From: Xylaria sp. FL1777
Taxonomy: Eukaryota; Ascomycota; Sordariomycetes; Xylariales; Xylariaceae
DNA: 64,000 nt
Direction of reading: 5' to 3'
NCBI GenBank assembly: GCA_022578965.1
Contig: MU400586.1
Coordinates: 62,001-126,000, forward strand
A program made the position numbers and the translations under genes. The notes below the pieces were generated by a model. That model did no database searches. It was not told where the DNA came from and saw only the letters and a list, made by a program, of their open reading frames with translations. Numbering within the stretch: position 1 is the stretch's first letter; every line of letters begins with the position of its first letter. This document shows positions 46,447 through 57,300 of this stretch, piece by piece.

Positions 46447-48365
46447 ATGCAGCAACCAGCATCACTGCATCCGGACTCCAGGATCCTCATTGTAGGATCC
46501 GGCGTCTTCGGCCTGTCGACGGCTCTTTGGCTCGCGCGGTCCGGGTACCGTCGCGTCACCGTGTTCGATATGCAGGACACTGGAACCAGCGGGTATGATC
46601 CCCGGGCGGGCATCGAGTCCGCGTCTGCGGACAGTCAGTAATCTCCAAGTCATTCTCTTCCCCCCTTTTCAAGCTAGGTATTCATACGGCGCGGAGGAGT
46701 TCTCCATTCAAGACCATCCTATATTTTGAAAACCTCACGTGCATTTCATGAAAGTATGGATCTTAACACTTCGCGTGACGTCTGGACTTCGCTGCTGACT
46801 TGAAAACGTTGAGAAAGTCAACAAGATCATCCGGTTCTCGTACGGCGGCGAAATCGAGTACCAGCGTCTCGCGTCGCAGGCTGCTGGGATCTGGGAAGAC
46901 TGGAATCGAGAGATTGCCAGCCTCGCGGAAGAAAGGGGAGAGGAATTGCCCGAGGTCTTGCGAAGGGGAGAGCCCAGGCTCTGGTATAAGTGTGGATTCC
47001 TTCGTATGGGCGCCGGGAGCGAATTTTCGGGTTTCGAACTGCAGACGCTTCGGAATATGGAGAAGGAGGGAGTTAGGGAGTCTCAGTTTAAAAGCGATGA
47101 TGATGCTGGTGAGTTTCCTGGCGTCTGAATCCCGCACCTGCATCGCCCCTGACCTTTTATCTCGGACGCTGTACGGGTTTAGGATGAATTGGATGAAACT
47201 TGAGTGACGTGAGCTAAATTTATGCTTCACCCTAGATATTGAGAGAGCTACACGGAGTGGCTGGGCTCATAAATTAGATGTTTGTCGGCGACAGGAGAGG
47301 TTCGGTGTGCACAAGGCCGTCCTGGATTCATCTGCCGGCTTCGTTGTGGCGTACAAGGCTTGTGCGTGGGCGCAATACCTGGCGAGGAAAGCGGGCGTCG
47401 AATTTATCTTGCATCATACAAAGGGAAGAGTCGTGGGTATAGATACAGCGGATTCTCATAAGCCTGTCATTCAAACTGCAGACGGATTAACTCACGAGGG
47501 AGATTCGGTTGTCGTAGCTGGTAACGAACCCCTTTTCTCACATTCGAGGTACTGATTCATCTATTGATCAGCTCTGACTTGGCTATCAGGTGGAGGCTGG
47601 ACTGCAGGGTTACTGCCCGAAGCTGATGGGCTCATCGAGACAACTGCTGGCTCTGTGGCAACTATTCAATTACCCAAAGACCGACTAGATCTCTGGGAGC
47701 GTTTCTCCCCAAAGAACTTTCCCGTCATATCTTGGGGTATGCACGAAGGGACGGGGAATGACAAAGACATATATAGCTTCCCACGGGATGAAAACGGCGT
47801 GATCAAAATCGGCTTCAGGAAAACGAAGTGGACCAGTTACGGCGATGTTGCTGGGAAAAGGATATCGGTTCCCAAGGTGGTGCATGTCAAGGAAACGAAC
47901 ATCCCAGTTCCTGCCCTCGAGGGCATAAAAGGTAAGATCTAGTGATCATGCACTCCGCTCGATATAGGGTAAGAAAAAAAACCTTTTCAACTAACCACCT
48001 GATGCATGAATGTAGAATACATATCACTAAACCTCCCCGAGCTCACGGAACTCGGGCTCTCCTCTACGTGGCTCTGCTGGTACACGGATAGCATCGACAA
48101 CTCCTTCGTGGTGGACTTCGTGCCGGGTCGCCCGCGTGTCGCGGTCTGTTCCGGGGGCAGTGGCCACGGATTCAAGTTCTTGCCTATCCTTGGACGGGAA
48201 GTCGTCAAGATACTGGAGGGTAAAGGGGATCAGACGGTGTATGGTCAGATGTGGAAGTGGAGGGCCAGCACTGCGAAGAAGAGAAATGGGCTTGAAGAAG
48301 GGGAAGAGGGCCCTAGGGTCTTAGAGAAGCAGCGCATGGCTAGTCGAGAGGACTGGGTGTTTTGA
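46447..48365 (+). CDS. FAD-dependent amine oxidase (saccharopine/fructosyl-amine oxidase-like)
   Basis: Five exons: 46447-46633, 46818-47108, 47236-47520, 47590-47931 and 48016-48365, about 484 aa. It belongs to the DAO/MTOX family of flavoenzymes that oxidise secondary amines such as sarcosine, pipecolate, saccharopine or fructosyl amino acids. The FAD-binding motif RILIVGSGVFGLSTALWLAR lies near the N-terminus, then VTVFDM. The join DINKIIRFSYGGEIEY is the family-specific block after the first intron. FRKTKWTSYG, LCWYTDSIDNSFVVDF and the C-terminal flavin-attachment-like SGGSGHGFKFLPILG are typical of the fungal fructosyl amino-acid/saccharopine oxidase group. Family members bind FAD covalently through a Cys that I did not place with certainty. 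There is no clear peroxisomal SKL-type tail; the protein ends DWVF. Confidence 0.88.
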
Positions 48366-49910
48366 GTATATATCCTTGCGACAGGCGATAATTTAGAGGT
48401 TTTGTTGATTCTTATTCATGTTGTTTATTTGTACACGAATAGCTTAATATGTATTCTGGCGACAGCATGTTTCGTTTACTGATAATGTCTGCATTTCGGA
48501 CGCAAAGTGACTTCACAACATGTTTCCGAGTATTAATGATCTCGCAGACTATGGGCTTTAAAAGCACCTCTCCTGTGAAGGAGGTGTTACCTTTTTAGTC
48601 TGAAAAAAAAAGCCGACAACGAAGCCAATAATTCATGATAACAATCCCTCCGCTACTGCCTGAAGTTACTTCTCGGGTATTCATGCTGGTCATTGTTCGC
48701 TACTCAACTACACTGGAACTAAGTAGCCCTGGCCGAGCAAGGTATAGACAAAATGCATTAATGGCCGGAGCTTTGGAGTATGGTGCATCCCGAGCTTGGA
48801 ACTCAAGTTCGGCTAGTAGTAGAGCTGACCTTTGCTCAAGAATTTTTGAGGGCCTTGTGGTATTTAGTTTTCATGCTGGAGAGGCTTGATTGGTTACGAG
48901 GAGTAGTTATAGTCTACTGCAACCACTGCCTGGTTCGGTCGGGAGAGTCTCATGACGCCAACGCAAGCACAAAACATCATCAAATCCCTCTTTTTATCAA
49001 CGCTCGTCTAGATCTTACCTAGAATGTCGTGTGCTGTTGACAATGGCGAGTCGTTGTAATTCCATTGAAACATTCGTCCCCATTCACATCGCGAACTACA
49101 TATGTACTGCAGTTGAATAGCCAACGTCCGTAATATGTTGTCGAAGGACCTCCTCTACATATAGTTAGCAGTCTTAATCTAGAGGATATTGCTAACTAGA
49201 AGATAACTTGTAATTTGTGACCTTGAGTTTATACTAATACTATTCCTGAATAGCTGTACTGCTTTGCTTTACTTTCATGTTGAAATTGGTATAACGTTAA
49301 GTGCATTCCCTATAGGTATGGTTATTTTGGCAGTGGTTAAATACCTAGCTGGAGTTAGAATTCTTTTTCAGGCAATACACGTAATCCGACTTCACAAAAT
49401 AACACCCGGTCTAGTCTTCGTTTACGATCGCTGTCAGAAAGGAAACATAATTCCTATAATAGATTTTCTCTAACTTAGTTAACTCGTTTAAATTTCAATT
49501 AAACCAGGAAAATATTTGGTCTAGGCCAGAACGATTGTTAAGCCATGCTAGGTATCTCCAAGGTTGATTTAGGCTTTCCCTTAGTCTTTTTACTGGCTTA
49601 CTTATGCGTAGGTAAGCGGGCCAGCGAGCGTTACCGGCTGTGGCTTGGGCTGTGGCTTAGCATCTACCATAGAGTGACCGGTGTATTCTTTGCATGGCAC
49701 TGTCTGTTTTCAACTACTTTTCCACCACTCTTGCCGTTGCCGCCCTCGTCCTACAGTCACCCTACGTGATCAAAGCACCAGTCTGGAGTTATGCTAATTA
49801 GAGCCTCCATGACATTACTTAATTTTTAGAGCCATTACAGTACCCGGTGACCGACCCTTTGCGACAAGAAAGAACCACGGATCTAAAATCGCAGTCTCCA
49901 ATCCGCCAAT
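48366..49910. other. Intergenic, AT-rich
   Basis: About 1.5 kb. An imperfect hairpin CACCTCTCCT/AGGAGGTG lies at about 48566-48587, near the 3' end of the upstream gene and followed by an A-run. Open frames here have no recognisable domain. Confidence 0.5.
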
Positions 49911-51040
49911 ATGCCAAAAGCAGAAGCCGGCTCGGTCAAGGACCTGAGCAAGAGGATGAAGATGCGGGGCCTCCAGCGCCTAAGATGGTATTGTGAACCC
50001 TGCCAGCGCCAAATGCGAGACGAGGTAGGTTTTGCGAAATATCTTCCGGAAGACCGAACAACTTCTGACCATAACAGAACGGATTCAAGCAGCACACAAT
50101 GAGCGAGTCTCATGTTCGCCAAATGCTCATCATCGGCGAAGACCCTAAGAAATTTCAGGCAGAGTATAGCCGGCAGTTTCTTAAAGATTTCATACAGTTA
50201 CTGCGCACATCCCATGGTGAAAAATCCGTTCAGATCAACCACTTCTATCAGAGTTATATTGCAAACAAGGTGCGTCTCTATATGGTATGTTTATCGATCC
50301 GACCAAGGTAACTGAGTGGACATTCTTAGGAACACGTACATATGAACGCCACCCAATGGCCGTCGTTGACCGAATTCGCAAAACACCTGGGCAGGCAGGG
50401 CATATGTAGAGTTGAGGAGACGGAAAAAGGAATACATATTGCTTGGATCGACGATTCGCCCGATGCCCTACGTCGTAGGGAGGCCGTGCGCCGTAAGGAA
50501 ATGCAAGAAAAAGGAGATGAGGAGCGGGAGCAACGAATGATTCGAGACCAGATACGTCGCGCGAAGAAAAATACTGCTGAGCGAGGCGGGGATGATGAAG
50601 ATGACGGTGATGACAGCACCACTAAGGTGTTAATGCGACAAGAAGGCGAAAAAGTCAAGCTTTCTTTTGGATTGAAGCCTGCTCTGCAGACGGATACTGC
50701 CTCCCCAATACCGCAAACTATGGTAGAGCCTTCAACTTCAGCTGGCAACGAAGGCGACACCTTGAAAGCCGAACATACCGTAGAGCCTGTAGCTGCTGGT
50801 GCTTCTACTGCGAAGGCCAACCCTATTTCGATGAAAATGACGGCAAAACCCCAGACGAAGAATGTATTTGCGGCTGCGAAAAAGAATGCCTTAGCAAACG
50901 GACAGAAAAAAACCTCAGTGTTTGAACAACCGAAGAAGATGAGTGAAGCTGAGCGGATTATGAGAGAGGAACAAGAGAGGAAACGATCACGCGAAAGCTC
51001 AGGCTATGGAGGACCGTCTAACAAGCGCCAGAGGACATAG
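49911..51040 (+). CDS. KIN17: KIN17 DNA/RNA-binding protein
   Basis: Three exons: 49911-50024, 50078-50269 and 50330-51040, about 338 aa. KIN17 is a nuclear protein tied to DNA replication, the DNA-damage response and spliceosome/ribosome biogenesis. The N-terminus MPKAEAGSVKDLSKRMKMRG, then LQRLRWYCEPCQRQMRDE, leads into a C2H2 zinc finger completed across the first intron (NGFKQHTMSESHVRQM). The Kin17 winged-helix domain follows: EYSRQFLKDFIQLLRTSHGE, INHFYQSYI, HMNATQWPSLTEFAKHLGR and GIHIAWIDDSP. After a charged coiled coil (RRREAVRRKEMQEK) the C-terminus is disordered and ends in a basic NKRQRT. The C-terminal KOW/SH3-like tandem of animal KIN17 is absent, as expected in fungi. Confidence 0.95.
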
Positions 51041-51741
51041 AATCCTCTTTTTGAAATTCACACTTCGGCATAGGTAACGGCGTACTGGCATATACCCCTC
51101 GGTTAAGAAATTAAAGTCAATGATACATGACGTCCCATTTTCATGCTTAGGTCTACATAGTTGCCTCGGCTTGCTCAAAACGACTATCACGCCTGAGTAT
51201 TGAAATGTTCTATTTCGTATTGTCGCGCAATGGTGCAGCTTGTGCTGTGTCGAGGTTTGCGTATTGTTGTTGCCTTTGTATACGTGTTAATGAGTCACGC
51301 AATGCATCTCGCAAGGAGTTGCGTAAGACGTAACTGATCCTTGTTCAAGATGATCTCGACACCGCTTCGTTTTGAACCGACTCTGCGCAATTCAACCCGC
51401 CGGCTTATCTCAGGCTTCTTTAGATGCTCTGCCTAATTCTGTACCTCTGATGCTGGACTCCACCGACTCCGAGCGCTAGCGTCAACACCGAAGCCGAGAT
51501 GCCTACAGGTTGGTGAGCTCATGAAGACGACGCACACTTACGCGGCCATTTGACGTGATTTACATATGTATTTGTATATAGAGTGACTGGTGTACTGATT
51601 TCAAAGTCGTAAATGGTGGTATCAACTACGTGGATTCACTTTCCTATTGTGTTGACTATCTCGTCTGGCCTACCTTCTTACTATATTATATATACCTACC
51701 GTCTTTACTACACACGGATTATATCCTATAATACTGCAGAC
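51041..51741. other. Intergenic, promoter of the second flavoenzyme
   Basis: About 700 nt between KIN17 and the DAO-family gene. TA-rich near 51676-51735. No gene recognised. Confidence 0.5.
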
Positions 51742-53305
51742 ATGGCGCCCGCTCCGTTCCCCGTGCCTCATGCCACCGTCCCGTTCTGGCGGACGGAGCT
51801 CCACGAGCTCGATTCTCATCGGAGCACCTCGGATCTTCCCGATAAACAGGACATTGTCATTATTGGGGCGGGCTTTGCTGGCGCGGCACTGGCTTATTAT
51901 CTCTTGAAAGATTCGTCAACGTCTAAACTGAGTATCACTATCCTGGAGGCGCGGGAGGCGTGCTCGGGTGCCACTGGTAGAAATGGTGAGCATTCTTATA
52001 AGTGTTTCTCACGTTGATTTGAAAATACTAGAAGAGAGGGACTGAGATTGATGATAATATAGCTGGGCATCTGAGGCCTGATATCTTCAACGGCGCAGCG
52101 ACACATATGAAAGAGCATGGTCTTGACGTCGCCAATGAGGTCGCGCATTTTGAGCTTGAGAATGCCGAGGCCCTGACAGATCTCATCAAAAGCGAAGGTA
52201 TCGATTGCGATTTCACGCCCCTGACCTCAGGCTCTGTATTTGTGAACGAGACTCAAGCTGCAGATGCGAAAGCGCTTTGGGATGATATGCTCGAAAAAGG
52301 CAGTCCTGCGCTCAAGCACGTCACATATCACGGTCCCGAGGATGCAGAGAAGGCCTCGGGTGTTCAGGGTGCAGTAGCACTGTATACGTTCCCTGCTGCT
52401 GTGCTATGGTGAGTATTTTGAAATGACGTCGGTCAAGCTCGGCGTGCTAATCAGACTCTGTGACAGGCCGTACAAAATGGTGATGCATCTTCTCGCGGCC
52501 GCTGTCGCAGCCGGCGTCAACCTCCAAACTCACACGCCGGTGCGTAGCGTTTCGCAAGAGGCAGACAGCGAAGGCTACTGGACACTCGAGACGGAACGGG
52601 GCAATATCAAAGCAAAGCGTGTCGTCTTTGCGACAAATGCATACACTAGCGGGCTGTTGCCCGAGTATGCTGACATCATCGTACCAACTCGCGCCATTTG
52701 TGCACGCATTGCAGCCACGGCATCTCAAGGACCGCCCCCGCTCCCCTCCTGCGGTGTCGTGTCTAAGAGCCCGAACTCAGCGGACAGTTATTGGGGGGCC
52801 CGCCCTGACGGTAGTTTCATCGTTGGTAGTCCCACGAGTTACAGAGATAAGCCGGAACTATACCGGAACAACTTCGATGATGCGTCGCTGATTGAGCCAG
52901 CTATTCCATTCTTCCAGCAGTGGGCGAGGAACAATTTCGTGGGCTGGGAAAGGGCTGAGACGAAGATTGAGAATGTCTGGACGGGTATCATGGGGGTGAG
53001 TGGTATATTTCTTTCTCTTTTTGGACTTCCAATCCTGCAGCACTCCTATCGAGTGCCCTACCGCTCTGTTGTTCCGAGGCTAAAGCATGATATAGTACAC
53101 CTCGGATGACCTTCCCCATGTTGGAACCGTGCCTAGGAAGACGGGGCTATATATCTGCGCTGGCTTTATTGGTCATGGGATGCCTAACGTGCTTCTCTGC
53201 GCCAAAGCGGTTGCCAAGCTCCTGACGGACGCTTCTCCGTTGGCCGAATCGGGCGTTCCCGCATGTTATGAGACGTCTTCGGAGAGGTTGCGCAGAGCCC
53301 ACTAG
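51742..53305 (+). CDS. FAD-dependent oxidoreductase, DAO family
   Basis: Four exons: 51742-51985, 52063-52408, 52467-52995 and 53096-53305, about 442 aa. It is a D-amino-acid-oxidase-type flavoprotein, related to glycine/sarcosine oxidases. The dinucleotide-binding motif is DIVIIGAGFAGAALAYYLL (about residues 36-54), followed by ITILEAREACSGATGRN and, after the first intron, AGHLRPD. The mid-domain has WPYKMVMHLLAAAVAAGVNL, then KRVVFATNAYTSGLLPEYA. The C-terminal flavin contact reads GIMGYTSDDLPHVGTVP, then GLYICAGFIGHGMPNVLLCA. Fungi carry many paralogues of this type with unknown amine substrates. All four exons join in frame with typical junctions. Confidence 0.9.
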
Positions 53306-54359
53306 ATAGATATGTATGTGTACGTAGACGAACTAGCACTTGTCATCGTGGCCTAAGTAGAGTTGTATTTATCTACACCATCCACATACCTCCTGTTCGA
53401 GAAGCGTAACTTTTTTTTGAGGCGAAAATGGCTGTCTAGTTGCGGGTGTTTGTTCGCGGATCATTTAATAAAAAGGACGAGGGATCTGGGCTGATGTCAT
53501 TGGTAACAAGATTGGCAAGATGCTAACCTAGCTGGGTGTTCAACGTAACTCTTGTTGGAAAAGAAATAAAAATAGCATCAACGAAAGAATCCGAAGGTGA
53601 TGACTTTATAAAACCCTGTTTCAAGTAGGTATTATGTCTTGGTATGTCTAGATAGATATACCTAGATAAGTACCTACCTAGTAGGTAGATATAGATAAGA
53701 CTCGGAATGGAAGTTTCGGAGGGAATCCTCTTTCAACGGCGTGACGGCTTGATGGCCTGATGTGATGCTGCGGTTCTATACTGCGTATGCGTGGGTACTA
53801 GGTACCTCGTTGTGTTATACTGTGCGCAGGAAGTACCTGCGACTAAGTGCCAAGCCAGCCCAGAAATGCCCCATCAAGCCACGGTTCACTTACTACAATT
53901 TAGAGGAGGGTCCACTAAGCCAAGATGCCTAGGATGCCGCGCAGCAGCAGAGCAGTCATCTCGCGCACCTCATTTGCTCTTCGAGATCAAGCCAACATTG
54001 CCTCAACTCTCCCCAAAGCTTCTCTTTCTTACATTCCCTCACAACAAGCCCAACCGGGTATCGCACACGCACTGCGAACGTCTTGAGCATGGCCTGTAAT
54101 AATTGTTACATTTATTCGATTGACTCTGTATAAATTTGTGAGTTGTCACCGCGGATTCCCGCCGCCGGCCCCTTTTCATGCAGACGTGACGGATGTTGCA
54201 TCCGCATTCCTGTCCGGTTTCTGTCCTCGCCGGAAATCGCGTCATTACCTTATTGGCGGCTGACGGCCGTATCATCTAGGTTGAGACTGTACACTGATGC
54301 GACTTGTTCCTATTCGCAGCTTCTTTTCCGCTTCTGATCTTATTTAATTCGCCATTATA
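53306..54359. other. Intergenic, SEC16 promoter region
   Basis: About 1.05 kb. Contains a TACCTACC/TAGGTAG repeat (53659-53690). No gene seen. The region should hold the SEC16 promoter. Confidence 0.55.
53659..53690. repeat. TACCTA/TAGGTA repeat
   Basis: Imperfect self-complementary tract of TACC and GGTA units about 700 nt upstream of SEC16. Same family as other tracts in the window. Confidence 0.6.
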
Positions 54360-57300
54360 ATGGATTCAGATACCCCGAGCGCATCGTGGCATCCAGCCAA
54401 GCGGCCAAACTCCTCGGCCGACGACAAACCCTTCGACATCGGCCCCCGACCTGGAGCCAACCATCCGTCACACCAACCCCATCAGTCCTCCTATATTGCG
54501 ACGAAAGAGGAACCCTCCCAAAACACTGCAACCGATATCCCCACCGAACACATTGCCTCCACCGAAGACGCCCCAGTCCAGTCTCCGAACCGCGCCCTTG
54601 ATCCCGACCACTTAGAACATGACGAAGAGTCCGGTGCCGCTTTATGGGACATGGAAGCACCATCAACCAATCATGACGGGACCTCGATGACACAACATGA
54701 CGAAGAAGCCATCCCTGCTTCTCCGGAACAAGCTCCAGCTGATCACGCTTCAAAACACCTAAGTACGATGTCGTTTGCTCGCACGGTTTCTCATGAAGTG
54801 AGCTTCAATGACGACGAAGACGCGGAATGGAATCTCCAGCGCTCCGAAACGGACTCCTTTGGTTTCATGCCGGAAAATGATAGGACAAACTCATTTCCTG
54901 TTGTCCCACAAACACAAGACTTGATAGCCGAGCAATATTCGCACCCACTCCCCACAAGCCAGGCTGAAGAAATCCTGCGGGATTTGGAAAATGAGAGCGC
55001 TCATAATGATGCTACCGCCTTTGAACCACATGCCATTGAAGAGCCGGAAGACGATCGGGTAAACAACCATGGAGAAGAAGGCAACCTATTTCTAAACACA
55101 GTTGGTGGTGATTTCGTAGGGACGGAGGAAGAAGCATCTGACGCGCGGTATGAGGAAGGGTTACCTTTGATTCCTCAGCGTTACTCGTCTGAGATAAGCC
55201 CAAACATCGAAAACATGGATGCCGACCAGACTGATCTTTTTTCTCAAGATGAGACTGGCGATGCTGATGATGATTTCTTTGCACGGATGGAGGAGAGTTC
55301 TCAAACAGCCGCAGCCAACCCCCTCAATCACACTTTACAAAGGAAGTCTACAACTATGGTAATGAGCAATAATGTTGACCGGGAACCTCTAAGCCCGGTA
55401 GAAGATTTTCACTCGAGACTATCGGATATTCCAAGTTCGAGTGTTAATGGAGACTCGGTGCATTCACCGGAGGGAGGTGCCAAAATTACGAGCGGGACTG
55501 AAGATCTTGATGCCAAGTGGGCTGCAGCTTTTGGTGATGACGACGACGACGGTTTCTTACTCGATGCAGCCACAGAGTCTAAGGAGTTAAACCCAGCCGA
55601 TATCTTTGGTAGTGATGACGAGGGATTCCTAGATGATGAGGAGGTACCAACGCCAGCACCACCTTCACAGACACAAACTCCAAAACCTCATCTCAATGGG
55701 ACCCGTTATGCGCCTGAGTCGATCCAACAGCAACCTTACCCTACCCCGAATCCGTATGCGCCAGCGCGTCCTGCTGGACAAATCCCTGCAGCTCAACAAC
55801 AGCCCGTATACGCTCCCTCAAGCACACCTGGCCTGGGATATGGAGTGCCACCTCCAAAACCAAGTGTACCGAAAGCGCAAAGCTTCGCCGACAAGTCAAA
55901 GGGAGGATATCAGTCGCCGTATGATCTCCCAATGGAGGTGGTCAAGCCAAAAAAGCGAGCGAGTGCGCAACAATTACCTCGGGTTAACGTTGGGTCGCCT
56001 GCACTCCCATCCGCTCTGCCACCAAGGAGTGCTAGCGTGTATACGCAACCTCCACCATCGGGGAGCTCAGTCTCGAGCTCATCACCTCCCAGTTCTAGTC
56101 ATTCGAACCAGCCTCCAAGCCGCGGCGCACTGAAATCTACTCCTTCTCTAAAATCAAAGCCTAGTTTTTTTGAAGATCTGCCTGTGACGTCCAAGCCTCG
56201 TCCTTCATCTCGTCAAGCCGCTCACCCTTCTCCGACTCAGCAAAATCCCTACTCACAACCACGGGCACCTTCTCAAGGACCGCCAATGAATACCCCACCA
56301 ATTCCTCCAGTTGTGGCGTCATCTCCGGCTCCGTCATACTTATCTCCGACACAGACTGCTGGTGTCCCTGCACTCGTCGCCCCTGAGCGTGCCAGCCCAT
56401 ATGCATCTTTGCAATCTGATGCCCCTAATAGACCTCTGCCTCCCTCTACAGTTAATAGTCGTTACTCTCCCGCTCCTGCTCACCCCCCCGGAGCTAACGG
56501 GACTGTGCCGGCACCAGCCTCAGCGAGTCGATACTCACCGGCACCACCAAATTCTCGGTCGTCTAGTGGCAGTTATTCTGCAGTCCCTCCCCCCATGCTC
56601 GCCCATCAGCCCAGGACTTCTAGTCCACTGGCTCACTTCGAAGTCTCTCACGGGAAGTCCGATAATAAACTCGGAAGCCCAGTCAATGGCGATGGTGTTC
56701 CGTTAATGCGAACTAGTTCCTCTCAATATGAACATCGTGTTACGCGGGTGCCGTCACTTCCCCCAACGCAGGAGGTAGAAGAGGAGCAGTCGCAAGACTC
56801 ATCCGAGATGACTACCAGAGCACTAGGTATCATCCCACCTGAACCTAGATATGTTCCGGTACAAACGAGACATACTCCACCGCCGTTGGGTATTCCTCCA
56901 TCCAATCCCCTCTCCCCCCCAAAGCGTTCTTTATCGAATTATACCCTGCAGGCTGGATCCAATGTCCTCTCAAAGGAGACCAACTTTGTGCCACCACCTC
57001 GGTCGCAAACGCAATCTCCTGGGGCGGTTCATGGTAATCGGGGAGCTACAAAATCCATGGATTCGGCACCTCGGCCGTCTTCAGCACATAGCCCTACTTC
57101 CCCGCGATCAGTGCCTGGCATGCAGACGTCACGTCCCACTGTTCGTGCTCGTGGCATGTCTCAAGTTCTAAACTTGGTGCCTCCTACGGATGGTCGGGAA
57201 CTTGACCCTTTGCAGCGCTGGCATGGAGCTCCATCTATTGCATGGGGAATTGGAGGGTTATTTGTATCAACTTTCCCTAAAGATGTCCCGCGTTACGGTA

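Noticed and set aside
48566..48587. Hairpin CACCTCTCCT/AGGAGGTG followed by an A-run
   Set aside because: Resembles a bacterial intrinsic terminator, but the locus is fungal and RNA polymerase II does not use such terminators. The stem is imperfect.
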